DNA from: Ancylobacter sonchi | Lineage (GTDB): Bacteria; Pseudomonadota; Alphaproteobacteria; Rhizobiales; Xanthobacteraceae | Length of the DNA stretch: 64,000 nucleotides | Reading direction: 5' to 3' | Assembly (NCBI RefSeq): GCF_018390695.1 | Contig: NZ_JAHBGF010000036.1 | Span: forward strand, 434,001 to 498,000 | Part shown: piece by piece, positions 12,511 through 23,495 of the stretch | Position numbering within the stretch: position 1 is the stretch's first letter | Layout of the letters: every line of letters begins with the position of its first letter | The notes under the pieces: model-generated | Database searches by the model: none | Told to the model about the DNA's origin: nothing | Seen by the model: only the letters and a program-made list of their open reading frames with translations | Made by a program: the position numbers and the translations under genes

Positions 12511-13200
12511 ATGCTCGACATCGCCGACCTCCACGTCTCCTACGGCCAGAGCGAGGTGCTGCACGGCATCGACGTCAAGGTCGCGCCGAACGAGATCGTC
12601 GCCATCATGGGCCGCAACGGCATGGGCAAGACCACGCTCATGAAGTCGCTCATGGGCATCGTGCCGACCAAGTCCGGCTCGGTCACGCTCGGCTCGACCG
12701 ACATCACCAAGCTCAAGAGCTATGAGCGCGTCGCCAACGGCATCGCCTATGTGCCGCAGGGCCGCATGATCTTCTCCACCATGACGGTGCAGGAGAACAT
12801 CGAGACCGGCCTCATCCCGCGCGGCGAAATCAAGGTGCCGCCGGACCTCTACGAGCTGTTCCCGGTGCTCTTGGAGATGAAGGGCCGGCGTGGCGGCAAC
12901 CTCTCCGGCGGCCAGCAGCAGCAGCTCGCCATCGCCCGCGCGCTGGCCACCAAGCCCAAGGTACTGCTACTCGACGAGCCGACCGAAGGCATCCAGCCCT
13001 CCATCATCCGCGAGATGGCCCGCACGCTGAAGCGCATCCGCGACGAGCGCGGCCTGTCCATCGTGGTGTCGGAGCAGGTGCTGTCCTTCGCCCTCGACAT
13101 CGCCGACAGGGTGCTCGTCATCGAGAATGGCGAGATCGTCCACGAGGACAAGCGCGCCGACGTCGACGAGGCGAAGGTCGCGCGCTTCCTCTCCGTCTGA
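12511..13200 (+). CDS. urtE: Urea/amide ABC transporter ATP-binding protein UrtE
   Basis: 229-aa LivF-type ATPase, second nucleotide-binding subunit of the transporter. Walker A GRNGMGKTT, signature LSGGQQQQLAIARAL, Walker B LLLDEPTEGIQPS are intact. Starts 13 bp after urtD. A small GC hairpin (13199-13205 with 13211-13217) overlaps its stop codon and precedes fmdA. Confidence 0.96.
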   Translation: MLDIADLHVSYGQSEVLHGIDVKVAPNEIVAIMGRNGMGKTTLMKSLMGIVPTKSGSVTLGSTDITKLKSYERVANGIAYVPQGRMIFSTMTVQENIETGLIPRGEIKVPPDLYELFPVLLEMKGRRGGNLSGGQQQQLAIARALATKPKVLLLDEPTEGIQPSIIREMARTLKRIRDERGLSIVVSEQVLSFALDIADRVLVIENGEIVHEDKRADVDEAKVARFLSV

Positions 13201-13277
13201 GGCCGGGCCCCGGCCTCGTGGCCGGCGTCCCAATTTCCAAACCATCCGCATGCAGCCCAAGGGGAACGGAGTTCGCC

Positions 13278-14513
13278 ATGCCTGAAACACTGATCTCGGT
13301 CGATCTGTCGAAGCCGGCCACGGAGAACGAATATCTGCACAATCGCTGGCACCCGGACATTCCGATCGCCACCTGGGTGGAGCCCGGCGCCGACTTCCTC
13401 GTCGAGACGGTGGACTGGACCGGCGGCGCCATCGCCAACAACGATTCCGCCGACGACATTCGCGACGTCGACCTCTCCACCGTGCACTATCTCTCCGGCC
13501 CGATCGGGGTGAAGGGCGCCAAGCCGGGCGACCTGCTCGTCGTCGACATTCTCGACGCCGGCACGCTGAAGGGCCACGAATGGGGCTTCAACGGCTTCTT
13601 CTCCAAGAAGAACGGCGGCGGCTTTCTCACCGACCACTTCCCACTCGCCCAGAAGTCGATCTGGCACTATGAGGGGATGTTCACCCGCTCGCGCCACGTG
13701 CCGGGCGTCGGCTTCGCCGGGCTGATCCATCCCGGCCTCATCGGCACCCTGCCCTCGCAGAAGCTGCTCGACACCTGGAACGCTCGCGAGCAGGCGCTGA
13801 TCGACACCAACCCGACCCGCGTGCCGCCGCTCGCCAACCCGCCCTTCGCCAAGACGGCGCATCTCGGCAAGCTCGGCAAGGGCGACGCCTGGGACAAGGT
13901 CGCGGCAGAAGGCGCCCGTACCGTGCCGCCGCGCGAGCATGGCGGCAATTGCGACATCAAGGACCTGTCGCGCGGCTCGAAGATCTACTTCCCGGTCTAT
14001 GTCGACGGCGCCGGCCTCTCGATGGGCGACATGCACTTCTCCCAGGGCGACGGCGAGATCACCTTCTGCGGCGCCATCGAGATGTTCGGCGCCTGGCTGC
14101 ACATCAAGGTCGACCTGATCAAGAACGGCATGGAGATGTACGGGATCAAGAACCCGATCTTCAAGCCGTCGCCGATCACGCCGAACTACAAGGACTACCT
14201 GATCTTCGAGGGCATCTCGGTCGACGAGAGCGGCACCCAGCACTATCTCGACGCCAATGTCGCCTATCGCCAGGCCTGCCTGAACGCCATCGAGTACCTG
14301 AAGAAGTTCGGCTACTCGGGCGCGCAGGCGCACTCGATCCTTGGCGTCGCGCCGGTGCAGGGCCACTTCTCCGGCGTGGTCGACATTCCCAATTCCTGCG
14401 CCACGCTGTGGCTGCCGACCGAGATCTTCGACTTCGACATCAAGCCTTCGGCGGCCGGCCCGACCAAGTTCATCGACGGTTCGGTCGACATGCCGATCTC
14501 GCCGGACCTCTGA
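13278..14513 (+). CDS. fmdA: Formamidase
   Basis: 411-aa enzyme of the acetamidase/formamidase family, hydrolysing formamide (and poorly other short amides) to ammonia and formate. Family motifs include the N-terminal HNRWHPDIP, the metal/active-site regions around GFAGLIHPGLIGTLPS, REHGGNCDIKDLSRGSKIY and the QGDGEITFCGAIE segment; length equals that of Methylophilus FmdA. ATG 13278 follows AAGGGGAACGGAG. Being the sixth gene of the urt operon, it indicates the ABC system supplies its substrate. Confidence 0.95.
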   Translation: MPETLISVDLSKPATENEYLHNRWHPDIPIATWVEPGADFLVETVDWTGGAIANNDSADDIRDVDLSTVHYLSGPIGVKGAKPGDLLVVDILDAGTLKGHEWGFNGFFSKKNGGGFLTDHFPLAQKSIWHYEGMFTRSRHVPGVGFAGLIHPGLIGTLPSQKLLDTWNAREQALIDTNPTRVPPLANPPFAKTAHLGKLGKGDAWDKVAAEGARTVPPREHGGNCDIKDLSRGSKIYFPVYVDGAGLSMGDMHFSQGDGEITFCGAIEMFGAWLHIKVDLIKNGMEMYGIKNPIFKPSPITPNYKDYLIFEGISVDESGTQHYLDANVAYRQACLNAIEYLKKFGYSGAQAHSILGVAPVQGHFSGVVDIPNSCATLWLPTEIFDFDIKPSAAGPTKFIDGSVDMPISPDL

Positions 14514-14631
14514 CCCCCTTTTGGTCCGGTGGCGGGACGGTGGCGACATCGTCCCGCTCAATCATCGAGGGAACGCCCAAGGAAAACATCCCGGGGAAGC
14601 CTCCCAAGGGAATCGCTCAAGGAACCGGCAC

Positions 14632-15000
14632 ATGCCCGTCTATGAATATCTCTGCGACGACTGCGGCGACTTCACCGCCCTGCGCCCCATGAGCGAATAC
14701 CAGTCCCCGCAACCCTGCCCCGATTGCGGCACGATGGCCCCGCGCGTGCTGCTCACCGCTCCGCACTTCACCTCGATGTCGCGGGCGAACCTGACCGCCC
14801 ACGCGGGCAACGAGCAGGCCCGCCACGCGCCGATGAGCGTCGACGGCTACCGGGAGAAGCAGGAGCGCGCGAAACACGCCGCCGGCTGTTCCTGCTGCTC
14901 AAGCGGGATGAAGAGCCGCACGAAGAAGAACCGCACCGCCACCTCGGCCAGCGGCGCCAAGAGCTTCCCCTCGGCGCGCCCGTGGATGATCAGCCACTAG
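14632..15000 (+). CDS. fmdB: FmdB-type zinc-ribbon protein
   Basis: 122-aa small protein: the N-terminal 45 residues form a zinc ribbon (CDDCGDF and CPDCGTMAPRVL), the rest is polar with a second Cys group (CSCCSS). FmdB is regulatory in amide-induced Methylophilus, and the family is widely linked with formamidase genes; the molecular role is not settled. It lies 118 bp after fmdA; that gap holds a 7-bp inverted repeat (14532-14538 with 14551-14557). Ends 30 bp from the convergent ggt. Confidence 0.9.
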   Translation: MPVYEYLCDDCGDFTALRPMSEYQSPQPCPDCGTMAPRVLLTAPHFTSMSRANLTAHAGNEQARHAPMSVDGYREKQERAKHAAGCSCCSSGMKSRTKKNRTATSASGAKSFPSARPWMISH

Positions 15001-15030
15001 GATCGCGCACGCCCTCTTCCGGCGGCGCGC

Positions 15031-16812
15031 TCACTCGCCGATCACCGCCCCCTCGCGGCGCGGATCGGCGGCGCCGGTCAGTCCGTCCGGCCCGATCAGC
15101 ACCGCCTGGACGCCCGAGGTCATCGGCGCCTTCTTCACCTTGTAGCCCAGCGCCGTGAGCTTCGGCTCCAGCGCCTCGGCCGGGGTGCCCTGCTCGACCT
15201 CAACCGTGTCGAAGCGCGCCAGCACGTTCGGCGCGGCGATGGCGGCGGGCAGGTCCATGCCCCAGTCGAAATGGGCGATCAGCGTCTTCGCTACATAGCC
15301 GATGATCTGGCTGCCGCCCGGCGAACCCAGTGCCAGCAGCGGCTTGCCGTCCTTCATCACGATGGTCGGCGCCATGGAGGAGCGCGGACGCTTGCCGGGT
15401 TCGACGCGGTTGGCGATCGGCACCCCGTCGCGCTGCGAGCGGAAGGAAAAGTCAGTCAGCTCATTGTTGAGCAGGAAGCCGCGCACCATCAGCCGCGAAC
15501 CGAAGCCGGCCTCGATGCTGGAGGTCATCGAGGCGACGTTGCCGTTCGCATCGACGATGGTGATCTGCGTCGTCGAGGGCAGCTCGATGGATTCGTCATC
15601 GGCGCGCGTCGGCGCCAGCATGGCATGGTCCCAGCCCGGCGTGCCCGGCGCCACTTCCGGCAGCGCGTCGTCGCCGCGCAGCAGCTCGGCCCGGCTCTTG
15701 AGATAGTCCGGCGCCAGCAGCCCCTTGGTCGGCATCGGCACGTAGTCCTTGTCCGCCATGTAGCGGTCGCGGTCGGCGAAGGCGAGCCGCGAGGCATCGG
15801 CGATCAGCCGCCAGGATTCCGGCGAATCCGGCCCCAGCGCCTTGAGGTCGTAGGAGTTCAGCATGCCGAGGATCTGGCCGACCGTGAGCGCCCCCGAACT
15901 GGGCGGCCCCATGCCGCAGACGTCGAGCCCGCGATAGTCGCCGCACACCGGCGCGCGTTCCTTCACCCGGTAGGCGCGCAGATCCTCCAGCGTCAGCGCG
16001 CCGGGATTGCCCTGCGCCCCGCGCACGGTGCGCACGATGTCGCGGGCGATGGGGCCGCGATAGAAGGCGGCCGAGCCGTAGCGCGCCATCTGGCGCAGCG
16101 TGTCGCCATAGGCTGGGTTCTTCAGCGTCGTCCCGGCTGCGAGCGGAGCACCCTTGTCATCGAAGAAATAGGCGGCGGTGACCGGGTTGGCCTTCAGAGT
16201 CTCGGCATCCTCGGCGATCAGCTTGGACAGGCGTGGCGACACCGGGAAGCCGTCCTCGGCGAGCCTGACCGCCGGACTGAACAGATGCGACCAGGCGATA
16301 TGGCCGTAGCGCCGGTGCACGAAGTCGAGCAGGCGCGGCAGGCCGGGCGTACCGACCGAGCGTCCTCCCACCACCGCCGACATGAATTTCAGCGGCTCGC
16401 CCTTGGCATCCTGGAACAGCGTCGGCGTCGCCGCGCGGGGAGCGGTCTCGCGGCCGTCGAAGGTGGTCAGTTTACCGACCGCCGCGTCCCAATAGACCAG
16501 GAAAGCGCCCCCGCCGAGGCCGGAGGATTGCGGCTCGACCAGCCCGAGCACCGCCTGCGCCGCCACCAGCGCGTCGATGGCATTGCCGCCATTGCGCAAC
16601 GCCGCCGCACCGGCGCGGGTGGCGAGCGGATTGGCCGTCGCCACCATCCAGTGCTTGGCGGTCGCCGACTTCGCCTCCGCCGCGATGGCGCTGGGCGCTT
16701 CCGGCGCCTGCGCGTCCGACGCCTGCTGCGCGAGGACGGGCGTCGCCGTCAGCGCGAGCGCCAGGATCCATCCAAGCGGCCTGTTCAGGGCGTTGCCAAA
16801 GGCACTGCGCAT
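15031..16812 (-). CDS. ggt: Gamma-glutamyltransferase
   Basis: 593-aa periplasmic N-terminal-nucleophile hydrolase that removes or transfers the gamma-glutamyl group of glutathione and related amides. A Sec signal (residues 1-30, cleavage after ATPVLAQ) is seen. The autoprocessing site with the catalytic Thr is in STTQITIVD (His of the usual TTH is Gln here), and the GSPGGSQIIGYV oxyanion-loop region is intact. Start ATG 16812 follows GGGAGGTGACG; an in-frame ATG five codons upstream lacks that spacing. Confidence 0.95.
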   Translation of the reverse strand: MRSAFGNALNRPLGWILALALTATPVLAQQASDAQAPEAPSAIAAEAKSATAKHWMVATANPLATRAGAAALRNGGNAIDALVAAQAVLGLVEPQSSGLGGGAFLVYWDAAVGKLTTFDGRETAPRAATPTLFQDAKGEPLKFMSAVVGGRSVGTPGLPRLLDFVHRRYGHIAWSHLFSPAVRLAEDGFPVSPRLSKLIAEDAETLKANPVTAAYFFDDKGAPLAAGTTLKNPAYGDTLRQMARYGSAAFYRGPIARDIVRTVRGAQGNPGALTLEDLRAYRVKERAPVCGDYRGLDVCGMGPPSSGALTVGQILGMLNSYDLKALGPDSPESWRLIADASRLAFADRDRYMADKDYVPMPTKGLLAPDYLKSRAELLRGDDALPEVAPGTPGWDHAMLAPTRADDESIELPSTTQITIVDANGNVASMTSSIEAGFGSRLMVRGFLLNNELTDFSFRSQRDGVPIANRVEPGKRPRSSMAPTIVMKDGKPLLALGSPGGSQIIGYVAKTLIAHFDWGMDLPAAIAAPNVLARFDTVEVEQGTPAEALEPKLTALGYKVKKAPMTSGVQAVLIGPDGLTGAADPRREGAVIGE

Positions 16813-17005
16813 CGTCACCTCCCGCATCGGCTGCCCTGCCCGTTCGACCGGAGCGGCACCCGAACTTCAAATCGTGGCCATCCGGCGGATCGGCTCCGCC
16901 GCGCTCACCGAACATGTCACACCGCAACCCGATGTGAACAGTCGTGCCGCAAGGGAGGATGACGTCGCCGCGAATCACGTTAAGCTCACATCGTCGTCAA
17001 CAATC

Positions 17006-17022
17006 GAAAGGAGGTGATCCAG
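17006..17022 (+). promoter_or_regulatory. Ribosome-binding site perfectly complementary to the 16S rRNA 3' end
   Basis: GAAAGGAGGTGATCCAG is the exact reverse complement of the conserved bacterial 16S 3' tail (CTGGATCACCTCCTTTC). The GGAGGT core is six bases from a GTG start codon at 17022, the optimal distance. A match of about 17 bases is far longer than a normal Shine-Dalgarno sequence and decides the start of the short ORF that follows. Confidence 0.8.
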
Positions 17023-17099
17023 TGTCTGATCGTCTTGATCCGCGGTCGTCGGTATCCGTGACCTGGACGCTTGCCTCTTGCGAGGTCCGTGCCGCGTGA
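17022..17099 (+). CDS. 25-codon small ORF on a terminated mini-transcript
   Basis: Starts at GTG 17022 directly behind the perfect ribosome-binding site and encodes MSDRLDPRSSVSVTWTLASC plus five more residues, ending TGA. It has one Cys and no evident membrane segment. It is followed within 60 bp by a hairpin and then a strong terminator, so it forms its own unit of under 200 nt. It may be a real micro-protein, or translation itself may be the function (ribosome loading, attenuation or an RNA dual-function transcript). The product's role is unknown. Confidence 0.6.
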   Translation: MSDRLDPRSSVSVTWTLASCEVRAA

Positions 17100-17112
17100 T
17101 GCGACACATCGC

Positions 17113-17129
17113 ACCGTCCTTCGGACGGT
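17113..17129 (+). repeat. Hairpin in mini-transcript
   Basis: Perfect 7-bp stem ACCGTCC / GGACGGT with a TTC loop, placed between the short ORF and the terminator. It is followed by tandem GGACC repeats that could form an alternative pairing, as in attenuators. Role inferred. Confidence 0.5.
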
Positions 17130-17158
17130 TACCGGACCGGACCGCGGTCTGACATGGG

Positions 17159-17190
17159 AAGGGCTGCCCTAAGGGCAGCCCTTCTTTCTT
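17159..17190 (+). terminator. Rho-independent terminator of the mini-transcript
   Basis: Perfect 11-bp stem AAGGGCTGCCC / GGGCAGCCCTT, loop TAA, then CTTTCTTTC. It ends the mini-transcript just before the yaiI-type gene. Confidence 0.85.
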
Positions 17191-17193
17191 TCA

Positions 17194-17694
17194 ATGACCT
17201 TTTCATCCGCACATAATACCTTGGCCAGATCCATCATCATCTATGTCGATGCCGACGCCTGCCCGGTGAAGGACGAGACTTACCGCGTCGCCGAGCGCCA
17301 CCGGCTCAAGGTGTTCGTGGTCGCCAACAGCTTCGTCAACGTGCCGCGTACCGACTGGATCGAGCGGGTGATCGTGCCGGCCGGCGCCGACGTCGCCGAC
17401 GACTGGATCGTCGAGCGGGTGGAGCCCGGCGACGTGGTGATCACCGCCGATGTACCTCTGGCCGCACGGGTGGTGGCCAAGGGAGCAGAGGCCCTGGCGC
17501 CGGGCGGCAAGGCCTTCACCGCCTCGTCCATCGGCCTGCAACTCGCCACCCGCAACCTGATGCAGGACCTGCGCGAGGCCGGCGCGGTCACCGGCGGCCC
17601 GCGCCCGTTTTCGCCCCGCGACCGCTCGGAATTTCTCCAGGCGCTGGAGAGAACCGTCACCCGCTTGAAACGAATGGGCTTCCAAGCGGGTTAA
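17194..17694 (+). CDS. YaiI/YqxD (DUF188) family protein
   Basis: 166 aa from ATG 17194, or 157 aa from TTG 17221. Family motif [13 protein letters not shown] at the N terminus and [12 protein letters not shown] in the middle; the fold is PIN/NYN-nuclease-like, but the function is not established. The ATG lies immediately against the T-tract of the preceding terminator and has no Shine-Dalgarno sequence, and homologues begin just before IYVDADA, so the TTG start deserves equal weight. The next gene starts 35 bp downstream. Confidence 0.85.
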   Translation: MTFSSAHNTLARSIIIYVDADACPVKDETYRVAERHRLKVFVVANSFVNVPRTDWIERVIVPAGADVADDWIVERVEPGDVVITADVPLAARVVAKGAEALAPGGKAFTASSIGLQLATRNLMQDLREAGAVTGGPRPFSPRDRSEFLQALERTVTRLKRMGFQAG

Positions 17695-17729
17695 GGAGCA
17701 GACATCACTCGTCGAAAGGGACGCGGCTC

Positions 17730-18488
17730 ATGCTTCAGGCCTGCCTCAACGGTTCACGCGACAAGGCCTTCCATCGGGACACTCCCTTCACCCCCACCGA
17801 GCTCGCCTTTCAGGCGGAAACGGTGGTCGCGGCCGGCGCCGGCGAACTGCACCTGCATCCGCGCGACGACAGCGGCGCGGAAACGCTCGATCCCGCCTAT
17901 GTCGCCGAGGCCTTGCTCGCCATCCGCAAGCGGGTGCCGGGCGTGCCGGTCGGCCTGTCCACCCATGCCGGCATCGCTCCCGGCGGTGCGGGACGACTCG
18001 ACGCTGTTGCCGCCTGGACCGAGCGACCGGACTATGTGTCGGTGAACCTCGTCGAGGCGGACGCGCCCGAGATGATCGCGCTCGTCCTCGAGCGTGGCAT
18101 CGGCGTCGAGGCCGGCCTATGGTCGGTCGAGGACGCCGAGCGCTTCGTCAAGCTCGACACCGCGCCGAAATGCCTGCGCATCCTCATCGAGATCAACGAG
18201 CAGGACGAGACGGAGGGCCTCGCGGTGGCCGCCGGCATCCGCACGGTGCTCGCCCGCGCCAGCCTCGACGTGCCGGTCCTGCAGCACGGCTACGACGCCA
18301 GCGTCTGGCCGCTCTATCGCGACGCGCTGATGCGCGGCCTCGATGGCCGCATCGGGCTGGAAGACGGCAGGCACCTGCCGGACGGCGAGATCGCCGCCGG
18401 CAATGCCGACCTCATCAAGGCGGCGTTCCTGATGGCGCGGGTGCCGCCGAACCTCGCGCCCGAGGCGACGCCGGCACCGCCCGGCTGA
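17730..18488 (+). CDS. BKACE-family (3-keto-5-aminohexanoate cleavage-like) enzyme
   Basis: 252-aa TIM-barrel protein of the DUF849/BKACE family, zinc enzymes that condense a beta-keto acid with acetyl-CoA. The zinc/active-site motif ELHLHPRD is seen at residues 39-46 (His41, His43, Arg45), as is GLSTHAGI. It is slightly shorter than the usual 270-310 aa. Unlike lysine- or carnitine-degrading members it has no pathway neighbours (it lies between a DUF188 gene and ppc), so the substrate cannot be assigned. Confidence 0.85.
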   Translation: MLQACLNGSRDKAFHRDTPFTPTELAFQAETVVAAGAGELHLHPRDDSGAETLDPAYVAEALLAIRKRVPGVPVGLSTHAGIAPGGAGRLDAVAAWTERPDYVSVNLVEADAPEMIALVLERGIGVEAGLWSVEDAERFVKLDTAPKCLRILIEINEQDETEGLAVAAGIRTVLARASLDVPVLQHGYDASVWPLYRDALMRGLDGRIGLEDGRHLPDGEIAAGNADLIKAAFLMARVPPNLAPEATPAPPG

Positions 18489-18491
18489 CGC

Positions 18492-21287
<2,796 letters not shown>

Positions 21288-21565
21288 CGCTTTTTTCGCT
21301 CCCGTGATCGACACAACATAGCAATTAGCATGCCGGGGTGTGGCCATTTGGCCTCAGCATTCCCAAATCCACAGCGGTTAGGCTGCTGCCGTTGAGTTAC
21401 CCGCTAATTGCCAAGAACCTGCCGTGATTCTGAACGAAACACCGGCTGTCATGAACGGACCGGTCAGTCCTCATTCAGGAATGCGGGTCTATAAAGGTGC
21501 CGTGCCTACCGTTGTTCGATGTCGCATCGCCTAACCGCGTATCGCGTATCAAAAAGGAACGAGTT
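21288..21565. other. ppc upstream region
   Basis: 278 bp between divergent genes. I see no gene in it. A tandem repeat GCGTATC-GCGTATC sits just before the small ORF, and TATAAA occurs at 21489-21494 without a convincing -35 partner. Confidence 0.4.
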
Positions 21566-21742
21566 ATGTCCGCCGTCAGGAATCGCGCCGAGGAACGAGT
21601 TCCCGCCGCGCTCCGCCAGCCCGCCGCCGCCCTCAAGACGGTCTCGCGCGCTACCGAGTCCCCCGCCGAGAAGCAGGCCCAGCACGTACCCCCCGCGCCG
21701 GTCGGCTCCATCGCCGCCATCGAGACCCAGCTCGGATTCTGA
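21566..21742 (+). CDS. Hypothetical 58-aa protein
   Basis: ATG 21566 is preceded by AAAAAGGAACGAG, a fair ribosome-binding site. The product is rich in Ala, Pro, Arg and Gln with no membrane helix or signal, and ends SIAAIETQLGF. It matches no family I recognise. Support is the ribosome-binding site, the clean start and strand agreement with the next gene; the low-complexity composition leaves doubt. Confidence 0.45.
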   Translation: MSAVRNRAEERVPAALRQPAAALKTVSRATESPAEKQAQHVPPAPVGSIAAIETQLGF

Positions 21743-21859
21743 GCTTCGGCCTCTCCTCCCGCAGGCTTGATCGACCGGGGAGGTGACAAACGGCCATGGC
21801 CTCCCCATATGCTGACGTAGCGTCACGTCGTGACCCCCGTGTCAGCTCCGAGAGAGGCC

Positions 21860-22873
21860 ATGCGCATAACGTCCCTGTTTCGACTGCCTACCCTGGCCAC
21901 CGCCGCGCGCGTCAGTGCGGCGGCCCTGATAGTGGCCGGCAGCCTGATCGCCGTCGTCCCCGATGCCGATGCCCGCGTAGGCGGCGGCAAGAGCATGGGC
22001 AGCCGCGGCGCGCGCACCTGGTCGGCTCCGGCGCCGACACCAACCTCCCCCTCGGCCCAGACCATGCAGCGCTCCGCCGCCCAGCCGGGCGCGACCGCGA
22101 CCAATCCCGGCATGGCGGCTCCTGGGCGTCAGGGTGGCTTCTTCAACCGTCCCGGTTTCATGGGCGGGTTGATGGGCGGCCTGCTCGGCGCCGGCCTGTT
22201 CGGCCTCTTGATGGGCGGCGGGTTCTTCTCCGGTCTCGGCAGCCTTGCCGGCATTCTCGGCCTGATCCTGCAGGTCGCGCTGATCTTCATCGTCGTCCGG
22301 CTGGCAATGCGCTGGTTCGCCTCGCGCAACGCTCCGGCCGCCGCGCAGGGCCCGCAGCCCGACGCCCCGCTGGCGCGCGACATGCTCGGCGGCGGCTCCG
22401 CTCCGGCGTCGAGCGGCGCGGCCACCGGCCGCTCCGGCTTCGCCAGCCGGCCGCGTGGTCGCCCGCTCCAGCTTCAGGGTGCCGACTTCGACGCCTTCGA
22501 GCGCAAGCTCGGCGAGGTGCAGGAAGCCTATAGCCGGGACGACCGCGCCGCCCTGTCGCAGCTGATGACGCCGGAAATGCTCGGCTATGTCGGCGAGGAA
22601 CTCGATGGCTATGCGCGGGACGGCCTGCAGAACCGCCTCAGCGACGTGAAGCTGCTTCAGGGCGACCTCTCCGAGGCCTGGAGCGAGGATGGCCGCGACT
22701 TCGCCACCGTCGCCATGCGCTACCAGCTCAAGGACACGGTGTTCGAGCGCGCCACCGGCCGCCTGGTGCAGGGCGACCCGGACCGACTCGAATCCGTGGT
22801 GGAGTTCTGGACCTTCACCCGTCCCGCCAATGGCGGCGAGTGGACCGTGAGCGCCATCCAGCAGGGCGGCTAG
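21860..22873 (+). CDS. Tim44-domain membrane protein
   Basis: 337 aa: signal/first helix (residues about 12-38), a Gly/Met-rich stretch, a second hydrophobic segment (GILGLILQVALIFIVVRLAMRWF), a flexible linker, then a C-terminal Tim44-like domain (DFDAFERKLGEVQEAYSRDD onward to VEFWTFTRP). Bacterial Tim44-like proteins sit at the inner membrane; their role is not well defined. ATG 21860 follows GAGAGAGG. A strong terminator follows. Confidence 0.88.
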   Translation: MRITSLFRLPTLATAARVSAAALIVAGSLIAVVPDADARVGGGKSMGSRGARTWSAPAPTPTSPSAQTMQRSAAQPGATATNPGMAAPGRQGGFFNRPGFMGGLMGGLLGAGLFGLLMGGGFFSGLGSLAGILGLILQVALIFIVVRLAMRWFASRNAPAAAQGPQPDAPLARDMLGGGSAPASSGAATGRSGFASRPRGRPLQLQGADFDAFERKLGEVQEAYSRDDRAALSQLMTPEMLGYVGEELDGYARDGLQNRLSDVKLLQGDLSEAWSEDGRDFATVAMRYQLKDTVFERATGRLVQGDPDRLESVVEFWTFTRPANGGEWTVSAIQQGG

Positions 22874-22917
22874 CCCGCCCCTCCGGCACGTGCCGGAGCC
22901 AGCGGAAAACATCGATG

Positions 22918-22955
22918 GCCTCCATGACGGACAGCCCCGTCATGGAGGCTTTTTC
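22918..22955 (+). terminator. Rho-independent terminator after Tim44-like gene
   Basis: Perfect 13-bp stem (22918-22930 with 22937-22949), loop ACAGCC, then TTTTTC. A perfect 18-bp palindrome CTCCGGCAC/GTGCCGGAG (22881-22898) precedes it. Confidence 0.9.
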
Positions 22956-22964
22956 TTGCGCGCC

Positions 22965-23357
22965 TCAGAAGCGGGACAGCGGATCCGGCCCGAAGCGATT
23001 CGGCCCGTCGGTCCCCTTGAAGATGAACCAGATCGTCACGATCACCGCGCCGATGCCGGTCAGTCCGAGCAGCAGCCACCATCCGGTCCGGTCCATGTCG
23101 TGGAAGCGGCGCACGCTCAGCGCGATCGACGGCAGGATCAACGCGATGCCGACAATCGTGGTGAGCGGTGTGAACACGTGGAAGTCGCCGGTGGCGATGA
23201 ACGAGAACGCGCCGAACAGAGCGAGATCGACGAAGCCCAGCGCCCAGTTCAGCAGGATGGTGAACAGCACCCACCACCAATATTCCGAACGCGGCGCCCG
23301 CCCCTCGAAGGTGGCGTATTTGCCCAGCACGCTGGAGATCGCCTGCGTGAAACCCAT
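22965..23357 (-). CDS. DUF805 membrane protein, copy 1
   Basis: 130-aa inner-membrane protein with four predicted helices. DUF805 hallmarks are an N-terminal SSVLGKYATFEGRAPRSEYW, RRFHDMDRTGWW in the middle and GPNRFGPDPL at the end. ATG 23357 follows CAGGGAGGATTCC. Function of the family is unknown. It is a tandem paralogue of the next gene. Confidence 0.93.
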   Translation of the reverse strand: MGFTQAISSVLGKYATFEGRAPRSEYWWWVLFTILLNWALGFVDLALFGAFSFIATGDFHVFTPLTTIVGIALILPSIALSVRRFHDMDRTGWWLLLGLTGIGAVIVTIWFIFKGTDGPNRFGPDPLSRF

Positions 23358-23495
23358 GGAATCCTCCCTGCCGTCAGGTCTGTAGACGGACGGGAGACCC
23401 GTCGCATCGTCAAGTCCTTGATGGATCGCAATCCGCCACCATCGCGAGGAGCGGGCGCGGCGCTCCAGCCCCATACTCACCCCGCAGGTGCTGCT

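Noticed and set aside
15271-16962. Long + strand open frame across gamma-glutamyltransferase
   Set aside because: Antisense shadow with no recognisable domain; ggt motifs are intact on the reverse strand.
17006-17022. A 16S rRNA gene fragment
   Set aside because: Only about 17 bases match, in antisense orientation, with no further rRNA sequence; it acts as an extended Shine-Dalgarno site.
21506-21826. Reverse-strand frame opposite the 58-aa ORF
   Set aside because: No ribosome-binding site and Gly/Arg-rich composition; the forward ORF has the better start.
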